A stretch of DNA of 64,000 nucleotides from positions 3,348,001 to 3,412,000 of the forward strand of contig OY760687.1 of the NCBI GenBank assembly GCA_963663945.1, in the 5' to 3' direction. The position numbers and the translations under genes were made by a program. The DNA is from Bin87 sp963663945 (lineage in GTDB: Bacteria; Chloroflexota; Dehalococcoidia; Lucifugimonadales; UBA3495). Below, piece after piece: positions 48,817 to 57,084 of this stretch. Position 1 is the first letter of the stretch, and the number at the start of each line of letters is the position of its first letter. The notes beneath the pieces were generated by a model. The model was not told the DNA's origin and did no database searches. It saw only the letters and a list, made by a program, of their open reading frames with translations.

Positions 48817-49146
48817 ATGCCCGCCCAGCTTGAAATAACTCCCGAAGCCTCCCAGTTCATCCGCCAGAAGGGCGGCCAGCCCGTGGTCGACCTGATCTGC
48901 TGGAAAGGTTGAAGTGGCGAGTCCGTCGAGGTATCGGTCGATACCAACGTGCGCCGCCGCCGCAGCCTGGAGTCCTACGACCCCGCCAGCCAGGACGATA
49001 TCACCCTCTACCTGGCCCCCGGCATCTCGGAATACGCCGTGCAGGTGGACGTCTCCATGAGCCGGTTCCTGCTCTTCCGGAACCTGAAGGTCACCATCGT
49101 GCTGCCCCACGGCGTCACGCTGGGCCGACGCGCCTCCCTCGTTTAG
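48817..49146 (+). CDS. Candidate selenoprotein, CC/Se-motif-like, with in-frame UGA (Sec32)
   Basis: From the ATG at 48817 the frame reads LEITPEASQFIRQKGGQPVV and DLICWKG, reaches TGA at 48910-48912, and continues as SGESVEVSVDTNV, DDITLYLAPGISEYAVQVD and MSRFLLFRNLKVTIVLP to TAG at 49144-49146, 109 residues if UGA is read as selenocysteine. The start and the late part look like the small CC/Se-motif proteins, in which a Cys-Cys or Cys-Sec pair stands about 30 residues from the start; here Gly-Sec follows Cys28. A hairpin with a GGTC loop follows the TGA, as in bacterial SECIS elements. A plain nonsense mutation is the alternative. Function is unknown; a redox role is likely. Confidence 0.65.
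48930..48945 (+). promoter_or_regulatory. Possible bacterial SECIS hairpin
   Basis: GGTATC (48930-48935) pairs perfectly with GATACC (48940-48945) around the loop GGTC. The loop starts 24 bases after the in-frame TGA. Known bacterial SECIS elements lie just downstream of UGA and expose a GU in an apical loop, as the GGUC of E. coli fdhF does. Further pairing of GGCG (48916-48919) with downstream CGCC may lengthen the stem. SelB binding is not demonstrated. Confidence 0.55.
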
Positions 49147-49718
49147 CCGGGCCGGACCGGCAGCATATCGGCCACGGCGCAGGTGAAGCCGGGCAGGTAG
49201 TCCCCGCCGTCCACCGCGTCGGCGTCCATGAGAACCAGCGGCGGCGCTCCGGCTGTATGTACCGTCAGCGTGCGGGCGTCGATGTCAATGACCCAGACGG
49301 CCTTTCCGCCGGCGTTCAGGTATTCGCGGATCTTCTGGGCAATTTCGCTTGCGGTGTTGCTCTCGGACAGAATTTCGACGGCCAGATCCGGTGCGCCATC
49401 GTAGAGCATTCCGGATAAATCGGGTTGCGCGAGCCGCGCATTGGAAACGAACGAAACATCGGGCATCCGCGACGTAGCCGGAGAATCGGGTCCGGTGACA
49501 TAGCCTCGGTTGCTGAGGTACACCCGGCCCAGACGATTCAACAGCACATGATTGCCGATCCTTATGACGACCAGCGATCCGGTATGTTCGTGTTCTTCCG
49601 ATGCTACCATCAGCTCGACCAGGGCTCCTTTCACCAACTCGTAGCGCGGATGCTTGGGCAGCGCGGCATACTCTTCCAGTGAAACCGGCGGCGCGGCGGC
49701 GATGTTCTGCGATGTCAT
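49143..49718 (-). CDS. Uma2 family putative endonuclease
   Basis: The 191-residue protein is a standard Uma2: VSLEEYAALPKHPRYELVKG at the start, MPDVSFVSNARL, then APDLAVEILSESNTASEIAQ with Asp, Glu and KIREYLNAGGKAVWVID with Lys, and the end AVDGGDYLPGFTCAVADML. It is closer to the common cyanobacterial-type Uma2 layout than the pair at 12.9-14.2 kb. GAGGAGG precedes its ATG. Its stop overlaps the stop of the convergent candidate selenoprotein gene. Confidence 0.91.
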   Translation of the reverse strand: MTSQNIAAAPPVSLEEYAALPKHPRYELVKGALVELMVASEEHEHTGSLVVIRIGNHVLLNRLGRVYLSNRGYVTGPDSPATSRMPDVSFVSNARLAQPDLSGMLYDGAPDLAVEILSESNTASEIAQKIREYLNAGGKAVWVIDIDARTLTVHTAGAPPLVLMDADAVDGGDYLPGFTCAVADMLPVRPG

Positions 49719-49752
49719 GGTGACACCTCCTCGCAGAGTAAGCAGCGTGATC

Positions 49753-51162
49753 TTACCGGGCGTACCGGTAGCCGCCGGCCGGCGTGCGCGCGCAGTTCAG
49801 CCGCCGGTTCAGATGCAGCCCTTCCAGCACGAATTCCACCGCTGACGCCACCACCTCGGGACGCTGGTCGTCGCCGTTCAGCGCAGTGACCGCGGCGCGT
49901 AGCCCATCCACGTTGTCAAGCGCTGAGGCGTAGGACCCAGAGCGAACGTCGCTCCCGGTCTCCACCGCGTTGCCCAGGTCGAAGGCGGTTACGATGTCGT
50001 CCAGCTCGTCCACGCTGCAGTAGCGACCGAAGATGCCCAGCGTCGCCCGCTTGGTCAGGTCCTCTACCAGCCGGTCCTCCCGGCCCTCGCCAAAGGTTTC
50101 CAGCTCGATCTTCCCACCCAGGGAGGCGACGAGAAAGGGCAGGTCGCTGATGCGGGGGCATGCGATGTCCTCCCCCAGCCGAATGCTGCGGCGCAGCGCG
50201 TTGCTGATGAGCGTTTCGTAGTTGGCGATGGATACCCGCACGCTGACGCCCGAGCGCTGGTTGATCTCGTTGCTGGAACGCGCCCGGGCCGTCACCTCCG
50301 CGATAATGTCCGTCATGAACTGGGGAACCACCACCCGGTCCTCGTCGGGGAAGCGGTTGCGTTCCTGGTCCATGATGGCGATCTCTTCGTCGAGGGACTG
50401 GGGGTAGTGGGTGTGGATCTGCGCGCCGTAGCGGTCCTTCAGCGGGGTGACGATGCGGCCGCGGTTGGTGTAGTCCTCAGGGTTGGCCGTGGCCACCACG
50501 AACACGTCCAGCGGCATCCGGATGCGGTAGCCCTTGATCTGCACGTCCCGCTCTTCCATGAGGTTGAACAGGCCCACCTGGATCCGTTCGGCCAAGTCGG
50601 GCAACTCGTTGATGCAGAAGATGCCCCGGTTGGTCCGCGGCACCAGCCCGTAATGGATGGCGGTCTCGTCCGACAGGTGCCGGCCCTCTGCCACCTTGAT
50701 GGGGTCGATCTCGCCGATGAGGTCGGCGATGGAGATGTCGGGCGTGGCCAGCTTTTCCGAGTAGCGCTGGTCCCGGCCGATCCACTCCACGGGCGTGGCG
50801 TCGCCCATGTCGGCCACCATCTGCCTGGCGTCGGGACTGATCGGGCTGTAGGGATCGTCGTTCAACTCGCTGCCGGCGATGACCGGGATTTGCTCGTCCA
50901 GCAGGTTGACCATCTCCCGGATCAGGCGGGTCTTGGCCTGCCCGCGCTCGCCCAGCAGGATGATGTCCTGGCCGGCCAGGATGGCGTTTTCCAGCTGCGG
51001 GATCACCGTCTGGTCGAAGCCGACGATGCCGGGAAACACCGGCTCTTCGGACCGGATCTTGGCGATCAGGTTGCGCCGGATCTCCTCCCGAACCGATACC
51101 GATTGGTAGCCGCTATCGCGGAGTTCGCCGATGGTGGCGGGCAAAGCGTTATTCGTGGACAT
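49753..51162 (-). CDS. MoxR/Mg-chelatase-like AAA+ ATPase
   Basis: The 469-residue protein is an AAA+ ATPase of the helix-2 insert clade (MoxR, ChlI). Walker A is IILLGERGQAKTRLI (G-E-R-G-Q-A-K-T), Walker B lies in GIFCINELPDLAERIQVGLF, followed by NLMEERDVQIKGYRIRMPLD and VFVVATANPEDYTNRGRI with sensor 1 Asn. In Walker B the usual Asp-Glu is Asn-Glu. Such ATPases usually work with a VWA-domain protein, but none is in this window. I start at the ATG at 51160-51162 with AAGGA upstream. It is divergent from the DUF1232 gene. Possible roles are metal insertion or complex assembly. Confidence 0.9.
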   Translation of the reverse strand: MSTNNALPATIGELRDSGYQSVSVREEIRRNLIAKIRSEEPVFPGIVGFDQTVIPQLENAILAGQDIILLGERGQAKTRLIREMVNLLDEQIPVIAGSELNDDPYSPISPDARQMVADMGDATPVEWIGRDQRYSEKLATPDISIADLIGEIDPIKVAEGRHLSDETAIHYGLVPRTNRGIFCINELPDLAERIQVGLFNLMEERDVQIKGYRIRMPLDVFVVATANPEDYTNRGRIVTPLKDRYGAQIHTHYPQSLDEEIAIMDQERNRFPDEDRVVVPQFMTDIIAEVTARARSSNEINQRSGVSVRVSIANYETLISNALRRSIRLGEDIACPRISDLPFLVASLGGKIELETFGEGREDRLVEDLTKRATLGIFGRYCSVDELDDIVTAFDLGNAVETGSDVRSGSYASALDNVDGLRAAVTALNGDDQRPEVVASAVEFVLEGLHLNRRLNCARTPAGGYRYAR

Positions 51163-51278
51163 GAAAGCGGTCCATCCTTTAGTCAGGGTTTGGGTCTGCC
51201 GGCAGTATAGCAAAACGCTTGGTTCCTCACCGTCGCGGCCTTCCATGTGCTAACATCGTAAAATACGGTGAACTGACT

Positions 51279-51665
51279 ATGCTCCGCTTCCTCTGGCCCA
51301 TCCTCATGATGTTCGGTCCCCAGTTGGGGCCGCGCATCGTCAAGTTCGTGCGCGCGCTGTATCGCTTGCATCGCGATTCCCGCGTCAATACGCTGATCAA
51401 GCTGCTGATCCCGCTGGCGTTAGTCTACGCCGTTTTCCCCGTCGACCTGGTGCGCGACCGCATTCCCTACGGGCTGGGCCGGTACGATGACATAATCATC
51501 CTCGGGCTGGCCGTCTGGCTGTTCTGGAACCTGTGCCCCCGGGCCGTCGTCCGCGAGCACATGGGCGATCCGCCGCCTCCCCGGCCGGAAGACGAGGACC
51601 CCGACAGCGTGGTCGACGGGCAGGCCCGTCCCACCGACGAATCGGACGAGCAGCGCGGCAGTTGA
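51279..51665 (+). CDS. DUF1232 (YkvA-like) small membrane protein
   Basis: The 128-residue protein has one or two membrane helices: FLWPILMMFGPQLGP at the start and LIKLLIPLALVYAVFPVDLV followed by IIILGLAVWLFWNLCP. The PLALVYAVFPVDLVRDRIPY and LGRYDDIIILGLA part is the DUF1232 signature (Y-x-x-x-P-x-D-x-x-P-D). The C-terminal 35 residues are acidic and Pro-rich. Function is unknown. It is transcribed divergently from the AAA+ gene with 116 bp between the starts, and a palindrome follows its stop. Confidence 0.87.
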   Translation: MLRFLWPILMMFGPQLGPRIVKFVRALYRLHRDSRVNTLIKLLIPLALVYAVFPVDLVRDRIPYGLGRYDDIIILGLAVWLFWNLCPRAVVREHMGDPPPPRPEDEDPDSVVDGQARPTDESDEQRGS

Positions 51666-51697
51666 CCGGTTGCAGGCTCGAATAGCATTGACTCCAA

Positions 51698-51727
51698 GGT
51701 AGGGGCGAATGATCATTCGCCCCTACC
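51698..51727. terminator. Perfect 30-bp palindrome, GGGGCG family
   Basis: GGTAGGGGCGAATGA and TCATTCGCCCCTACC are perfect inverse copies with no spacer, followed by TTTTGAT. It lies between the DUF1232 gene and hemW on the same strand and could end transcription or be a dispersed repeat; the near copy at 42897 supports the latter. Confidence 0.65.
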
Positions 51728-51767
51728 TTTTGATCATTTCATCTCATCCCTGCGTTCAGGATGCTTT

Positions 51768-53033
51768 ATGTCTCAATCCGCAAAACTCCGTCGCGGCGCC
51801 CGCCCCGCCCTGTCCGAAGGCATATCGCTCTACGTTCACGTGCCGTTCTGCCTGAGCAAGTGCCCGTACTGTGACTTCAACACCTACCAGGGCATCGAGT
51901 CCCAGTTTGAAGATTTCCTGGACGCCGTCATCCAGGAGATTATCGCCTGGTCCACAGTTCTTGGCCGTCCAGCCGTCAACACCATTTTTCTGGGCGGCGG
52001 TACCCCGTCCTACCTGCCCGACGGCGACGTGGCCCGCATCCTGGATGCCATCAACCGCAACTACGCCGTCCGCGCCGACGCCGAGATCACCGCCGAGTGC
52101 AACCCCAACGACCTGTCTCCCGAGAAGTGCGCTGAGATCCGCGCCGCCGGCATCAATCGGGTCAGCATCGGCGTGCAGAGCATGGACAACGGTTTGCTGG
52201 CCATGCTGGGCCGTCGCCACGACGCCGACGAGGCCGCCCAGGCGCTGGAGCGCTGCCGCCGCGCCGGGTTCGACAACGTGAACCTGGACCTGATGTACGG
52301 CCTGCCCCAACAGTCGCTGGACCAGTGGAGGGACACCGTGGCCCGGGTCGTTTCGTTGGCGCCGGAGCACCTGTCCCTCTACTCGCTGACGCTGGAGGAG
52401 GGCACTCCCCTGCGCCGGTGGGTGCAGCAGGGCAGCCTTCCCGAGCCTGACCCGGACCTCGCCGCGGATATGTACGACCACGCCCGCTTCGCCCTGGCTG
52501 ACGCTGGCTACCATCACTATGAGATCAGCAACTGGACGCTGCCCGGGCTCGAATCGGAGCATAACCTGGCCTACTGGCGGAACCTGCAGTGGGTGGGTGT
52601 TGGCCCGGGCGCCCACTCTTCCCTGCGCGTCGGCGATGCCGGCTCGGCCTGCCGTTTCTGGACGGTGCGCTCGCCCCGCGAGTATGCGCGGCTGTCCCGG
52701 GAGTGGGCCGAAAATGCGGATAGGGTCGGCGCCTGGCCGGCGGCAACGGCGGACCGGATCGCGGACGTTCCGACGGTGGACGGCTCCGAGGTATCCGACG
52801 AGGCGACCACCGCCGCCGAGACCATGTTCCTGGGCCTGCGGCTGCTGGACGGGATGGACGTTGCCGCCGCCTCAGCACGCACCGGTATCGACCTGCTGGC
52901 CCGCTACGAAACGGAACTGTCCGAGCTTACTGACGACGGGCTGCTGGTGTGGGACGGGGACAGCCGGCTGCGGCTGGCGGAGGAGGCATATCTGGTAGCC
53001 AACCAGGTGTTCACGCGGTTCTTGGTAGAGTAA
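51768..53033 (+). CDS. hemW: Radical SAM haem chaperone HemW
   Basis: HemW is a radical SAM protein that binds haem and inserts it into respiratory enzymes; it was long confused with oxygen-independent coproporphyrinogen oxidase HemN. The 421-residue protein has LYVHVPFCLSKCPYCDFNTY with the cluster cysteines 28, 32 and 35, FLGGGTPSYLPDGDVARIL, RVSIGVQSMDNGLLAMLGR and NLDLMYGLPQQSLDQWRDT. The late YEISNWTLPGLESEHNLAYWR and GVGPGAHSSL are typical. HemN-specific extra N-terminal residues and the CNCC-type fourth Cys are absent, supporting HemW. It has a C-terminal HemN_C-like winged domain. Confidence 0.94.
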   Translation: MSQSAKLRRGARPALSEGISLYVHVPFCLSKCPYCDFNTYQGIESQFEDFLDAVIQEIIAWSTVLGRPAVNTIFLGGGTPSYLPDGDVARILDAINRNYAVRADAEITAECNPNDLSPEKCAEIRAAGINRVSIGVQSMDNGLLAMLGRRHDADEAAQALERCRRAGFDNVNLDLMYGLPQQSLDQWRDTVARVVSLAPEHLSLYSLTLEEGTPLRRWVQQGSLPEPDPDLAADMYDHARFALADAGYHHYEISNWTLPGLESEHNLAYWRNLQWVGVGPGAHSSLRVGDAGSACRFWTVRSPREYARLSREWAENADRVGAWPAATADRIADVPTVDGSEVSDEATTAAETMFLGLRLLDGMDVAAASARTGIDLLARYETELSELTDDGLLVWDGDSRLRLAEEAYLVANQVFTRFLVE

Positions 53034-53060
53034 CCCCGCTGTACGCAGGCAGCATTCTCT

Positions 53061-54212
53061 CTACCCTGTTGGTGTTACTTTGGGTATCGCCCACCAATGG
53101 GATGAATCCTCATTGAGGTACCCATCAGGTAAACACGCTAGACTTTCCACATCCGACCGTATAAATGGTAGGTCCGCAGCGATCTGATTTGGCGCCAAAA
53201 CTCCCGCATCAGAAACGAAATCGAATACTTGCTTTAGCAATGTTGGATGTTCCGGTTGCATTCTTTCGTCCAAAGGCTCACGTTTTGACCATCCACGTCG
53301 ATTGTACGCCATATACATCCTTCTGGCGTAGTCTGAATCGACAAGATCCAAGTCATGGCAGCGCTTAATCATCATCTTGATGGAAATTTTCCATCTGGGT
53401 TTGAGAACTCTAAATGTATCGAGTCCAGGCACTAACGCATCAGTGCCGAATGCTTGCGCTGGGGCTAAGAAAGCACCGGCAAAACGGTGAGCCTGGTTCT
53501 CGATCCTCTTGAAATTCGCCTTATCCTCCAACTGCTCGGTTGTTGCTTTTCGGTGTAGAAGCAAATGACCTAATTCGTGCGCAGCATCGAAACGAGATCG
53601 CACCGCTGAACCATTGTCATTTCCTAGGATTATGTAGGGTATATTTGACTCAGAGTCCCAGTTAGAGAATGCATCAAGCCTGCTATCGAGCATTTGAATT
53701 CGCGAAACTACCACTCCGTTCTGTTCAGCCAACAATGTGATATTGCTGATCGGTCCCTCTCCCAGCTGCCAATATCTCCGCGCTGCTACCGCAAACTCCT
53801 CTATGTCAAGATCAGACAAGTCGTCCCAATCTCCGTCGATGCCGAAATCGGGGAGGTTGACTTTCGGCAGCACGACGTGCTCGCTCAAGTAGTCAACAAT
53901 CTCGGACAGCCACAATTGGAGACAGCGGGCTCTCATCCGCGACGTTTTGGTGACGGTTGACTTGGATCGTTCAAACACAGCGTCCGCTGAAGTCGGTTTG
54001 GTAGGTTGCAAGAAAAATTCGGGCTTGACGCCCAAGATCATTGCCATCTTGGACAATACGTCAGGATGGGGAGAGTTGGTGCCGTTGCGGTAGTTGGACA
54101 CCGCAGTACTGGACACGTCAAGCATCCTGGCCAGCGATGCAGGTCTCATACAACGAGCCTGCAACGCCTGACTTAGGCGATGACCGATGAAGCCGGGGGT
54201 TCCTGATTTCAT
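53061..54212 (-). CDS. XRE-family regulator with ImmA/IrrE-type metallopeptidase domain
   Basis: The 383-residue protein starts with a helix-turn-helix domain (LSQALQARCMRPASLARMLD and VSSTAVSNYRNGTNSPHPD, residues 12-65), then has an ImmA/IrrE peptidase domain with RFDAAHELGHLLLHRKA, in which HELGH is at residues 212-216, followed by EDKANFKRIENQAHRFAGAF with the third ligand Glu. Such proteins cut a partner repressor or act in toxin-antitoxin-like and phage control systems. Base composition is much more AT-rich than the surroundings. It follows the gene at 54229-54915 by 16 bp, in one operon. Confidence 0.92.
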   Translation of the reverse strand: MKSGTPGFIGHRLSQALQARCMRPASLARMLDVSSTAVSNYRNGTNSPHPDVLSKMAMILGVKPEFFLQPTKPTSADAVFERSKSTVTKTSRMRARCLQLWLSEIVDYLSEHVVLPKVNLPDFGIDGDWDDLSDLDIEEFAVAARRYWQLGEGPISNITLLAEQNGVVVSRIQMLDSRLDAFSNWDSESNIPYIILGNDNGSAVRSRFDAAHELGHLLLHRKATTEQLEDKANFKRIENQAHRFAGAFLAPAQAFGTDALVPGLDTFRVLKPRWKISIKMMIKRCHDLDLVDSDYARRMYMAYNRRGWSKREPLDERMQPEHPTLLKQVFDFVSDAGVLAPNQIAADLPFIRSDVESLACLPDGYLNEDSSHWWAIPKVTPTG

Positions 54213-54228
54213 AGCTTCATCTCGTATG

Positions 54229-54915
54229 TCAGCCGAGGTTCTCCTCCGACTGAGTCAGACCAACGTTTGCGTTGCTTTGCAACGCCAACGCTATCTTGCC
54301 TTCTAACTCCCTTGCTTCTGCCATCTCTTGGTCGGTTTGCAGATTCAGATGGTCCAAATGGAGGCGATCCTCGAGATACACGCCGTCCGCATCAAGGAAC
54401 GCGATATCGACGAAGCCTAATTCGTAACGCTGATGCGGCTTTGGTCCGTGTAGCACGACGGCGTATATGATCCCCAAGGCTACATCAGGGTCCATGTTCA
54501 ACATTACTAGAGCATTGTTGTTTGGGTCGATGTCAAAAGCGGTCTGAAGACGGGCCAACTGGTTGCGAAAATATGCATCCCGCGGCGATTCTGTCGATCG
54601 GCGGACTGCGGACGTGGTCAGTTTAGCATGAGGCAAGTCGATTAGCGCAAAATACGCGCCTTTATTCTTGGTTGGCTCCATCCGGATGTTGTATCTCGGG
54701 TAAGCGTTGCCGAGCTCCGTTAAACGATGGTCCACGCGCGCTCGGAGAGCCTGTGCGAATTGATAGTAGATGATCTCCGGTCGGTATCCCGCCGACACCA
54801 TCTCATCACGTGCGTCTTGCCACGCTGCGGCAATTTGCCGGTAGAGCTGATGCAAGAATACCCTTTCGGTCTTTGCTTGAAGCGTTTTGGCCAACGTTGG
54901 TTTGAGAGTGGTCAC
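54229..54915 (-). CDS. Unknown protein, partner of the XRE-ImmA gene
   Basis: I do not recognise this 228-residue protein. It is soluble; an N-terminal helical half (KTERVFLHQLYRQIAAAWQD, PEIIYYQFAQALRARVDHRL) precedes a beta-rich half with PNNNALVMLNMDPDVALGII, YAVVLHGPKPHQRYELGFVD and IAFLDADGVYLED. The start is probably GTG at 54913-54915, with AGGAG before it; an upstream frame exists. The gene is AT-rich, like its partner, and must have come with it. As the first gene of the pair it could encode the substrate of the peptidase or the toxic component. Confidence 0.75.
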   Translation of the reverse strand: MTTLKPTLAKTLQAKTERVFLHQLYRQIAAAWQDARDEMVSAGYRPEIIYYQFAQALRARVDHRLTELGNAYPRYNIRMEPTKNKGAYFALIDLPHAKLTTSAVRRSTESPRDAYFRNQLARLQTAFDIDPNNNALVMLNMDPDVALGIIYAVVLHGPKPHQRYELGFVDIAFLDADGVYLEDRLHLDHLNLQTDQEMAEARELEGKIALALQSNANVGLTQSEENLG

Positions 54916-55202
54916 GTATGTTTCTCCTTCTATTTTGTCAGCGCATCGTTTATAAAATATCGATTTATCAAGTGATATACCCGTTTCGAGGCGTTTTGTC
55001 AACTATGCGTTTTGGGATTGCGAAGTGGATCAGCTGTTGAGATTCCATGCAGAATCTGGGCGGCGGTTACGTCTCTTGGAAGCAATCGCATGTTCTGTTT
55101 TCGCTTGTGAGAAATCTCTGTGTGCTAAACTGCCGGAGGCGCCCGCCTCGTGCGGATTGCCCCCATACCCTTGACCACAAAACGCTCCTCGGAGGTTCAA
55201 CC

Positions 55203-56429
55203 ATGGCGGTACAGCCCTACACCATCAACGTGCCCGACGACGTGCTGGAAGACCTGCGGCACCGGCTGAACCATGTGCGCTGGCCCGACGAGATTCCCGG
55301 CGCCGAATGGGACTACGGCTCCAATCTCGACTACATCAAGGAACTGGTGGCCTACTGGCGTGACGGCTTCGACTGGCGCAAGGCCGAGGCCGGCCTCAAC
55401 GCCTTCGCCAACTTCTACACCACCATCGAGGGCCAGGGCATCCACTTCATCCACGAGAAGGGCAAAGGGCCCAACCCCATGCCCGTCATCGTCACCCACG
55501 GCTGGCCCGGCTCCATCTACGAGATGCACAAGATCATCCCGCTGCTGACCGACCCGGCCAGCCACGGCGGCGACCCGGCCGACTCCTTCGATGTCGTCGT
55601 GCCCTCCATGCCCGGCTACGGATTCAGCGCCCAGACCCGCGAGCGCGGCGTCAACACCCGCCGCATCGCCGAACTGTGGGACAAGCTCATGGCCGATGAG
55701 CTTGGTTACCAGCGCTACGCCGCTCAGGGTGGTGACTGGGGCGCCGGCGTGACCGCGCGCCTGGGCTTCCACCACGCCGACCACGTCCTGGCCATCCACA
55801 CCACCTCCGTGACCCAGGCCATACCCTACCAGGGCGCCAGCCTCGAGGGGCTGAGCATGCGCGAGCGCCTGGAGCAGGTCATCGGCACTCCCCAGGGCGG
55901 ATACCGGCGAGACTTTGCCTCCTCGCTGTCCGACGACGAGCTGGCCATGATCGACCAGCGGGTCTCGTGGCAGGCCGCCGAGGGCGGGTACGCCCACATC
56001 CAGGGCACCAAGCCCCAGACGCTGGCCTATGGCCTCAACGACTCCCCCGTCGGCCTCTGCGCCTGGATCGTCGAGAAGTACCGCACCTGGAGCGACTGCA
56101 ACGGCGACGTGGAGAGCGTCTACACCAAGGACGACCTGCTCACCACCGTGATGATCTACTGGGTCACCCAGACCATCAACTCCAGCACTCGCCTGTACTA
56201 CGAAAACAGCCGCACGCCCTGGTACTTCGGCCCCGACGACCAGATCGGCGTGCCGTGCGCCATCGCCGTGTTCCCCAGGGAACTGTCCACGCCGCCGCGC
56301 TCCTGGGCCGAGCGCACCTACAACGTGCAGCGCTGGACCGAGATGGACAGCGGCGGCCACTTCGCCGCACTGGAGAAGCCGGCCGAGCTGGTGAACGACA
56401 TGCGCGAGTTCTTCAGGGGGCTGCGCTGA
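55203..56429 (+). CDS. Epoxide hydrolase (alpha/beta-hydrolase with EHN domain)
   Basis: The 408-residue enzyme should open epoxides to diols. It has the N-terminal EHN part (YTINVPDDVLEDLRHRLNHV and RWPDEIPGAEWDYG), the oxyanion loop THGWPGSIYE near residue 100, the nucleophile Asp178 in GGDWGAG, and the catalytic His386 in SGGHFAALE. MPGYGFSAQTRERG is also typical. It resembles juvenile-hormone/soil-type microsomal epoxide hydrolases. GGAGG precedes the ATG at 55203; the frame is open upstream. No signal peptide. It may act on aromatic or terpenoid epoxides together with oxygenases; inference. Confidence 0.94.
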   Translation: MAVQPYTINVPDDVLEDLRHRLNHVRWPDEIPGAEWDYGSNLDYIKELVAYWRDGFDWRKAEAGLNAFANFYTTIEGQGIHFIHEKGKGPNPMPVIVTHGWPGSIYEMHKIIPLLTDPASHGGDPADSFDVVVPSMPGYGFSAQTRERGVNTRRIAELWDKLMADELGYQRYAAQGGDWGAGVTARLGFHHADHVLAIHTTSVTQAIPYQGASLEGLSMRERLEQVIGTPQGGYRRDFASSLSDDELAMIDQRVSWQAAEGGYAHIQGTKPQTLAYGLNDSPVGLCAWIVEKYRTWSDCNGDVESVYTKDDLLTTVMIYWVTQTINSSTRLYYENSRTPWYFGPDDQIGVPCAIAVFPRELSTPPRSWAERTYNVQRWTEMDSGGHFAALEKPAELVNDMREFFRGLR

Positions 56430-56479
56430 CAGAGTCGGCGCGGTGATGCAAACATTTCCCCGTCGAACGGAGTTTGGCT

Positions 56480-56971
56480 ATGGGCCCCACAGAATGGACG
56501 ATCATCGGCGTCGGCATCGCCCTGCTTTTGGCGCTGGTTTCTATGGCGAGGGTGGGCAATTCATCCCTCCAAAACGCTCTGAAGGCAAGCGGCGCCGAAA
56601 TCAGAACGGAGATATATGGAGTCAAGACGGAGATCGCCGACGTCCGAACAGAAATTGTCGAACTGCGTGCGGAGCTGAAGGGCGACATCGCGAATGTAAG
56701 GACGGAAATTGCCGAGTTGCGCGCGGAACTGAAAAGCGACATGGCCGAGTTGCGCGCGGAACTGAAAGGCGACATGGCTGAACTGCGAACCGAGTTGAAG
56801 CTGGACTTTCAGGCCAACCGGGCCGAGATCATCACCAACCGGCGGATGCTGGGACGGTTCGCGCTGCATCGCCACGGCGAGGATGGATTGCCACTGGCTC
56901 CGCTGACCGATACGCTGGAACCGCCTGACGCATCCGGCGAACAGCCCGGCAATGAAAACGGAAGCGATTAG
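56480..56971 (+). CDS. Single-pass membrane protein with an 11-residue-repeat coiled coil
   Basis: The 163-residue protein has one N-terminal membrane helix (about residues 7-24, TIIGVGIALLLALVSMA) and then a long coiled coil of repeats such as TEIAELRAELK, SDMAELRAELK and GDMAELRTELK with a period of 11 residues (33 bp at DNA level). After it come NRAEIITNRRMLGRFALHRH and a loose acidic tail. Similar short proteins occur in many bacteria with unknown role. GGAG stands before the ATG at 56480. The repeats may change in number through slippage. It lies between the epoxide hydrolase and a flavin monooxygenase. Confidence 0.8.
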   Translation: MGPTEWTIIGVGIALLLALVSMARVGNSSLQNALKASGAEIRTEIYGVKTEIADVRTEIVELRAELKGDIANVRTEIAELRAELKSDMAELRAELKGDMAELRTELKLDFQANRAEIITNRRMLGRFALHRHGEDGLPLAPLTDTLEPPDASGEQPGNENGSD

Positions 56972-57084
56972 CCGCCCCGGCAGTCCCCCGGCTGACATCC
57001 CTCCCAAAACCCGCTACCATATCCGCTAACAAAGTTTGAACCCAGGCCGGCTCACCGGTCCGCCACCAAGGAGGAACCCTCTAC

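Noticed and set aside
49143..49146. Overlapping convergent stops of the candidate selenoprotein and Uma2 genes as a sign of a false frame
   Set aside because: Stop-to-stop overlap of convergent genes is common, and both proteins have independent support.
55197..56360. A 387-residue minus-strand frame over the epoxide hydrolase gene
   Set aside because: Antisense shadow; the plus-strand gene has all catalytic residues.
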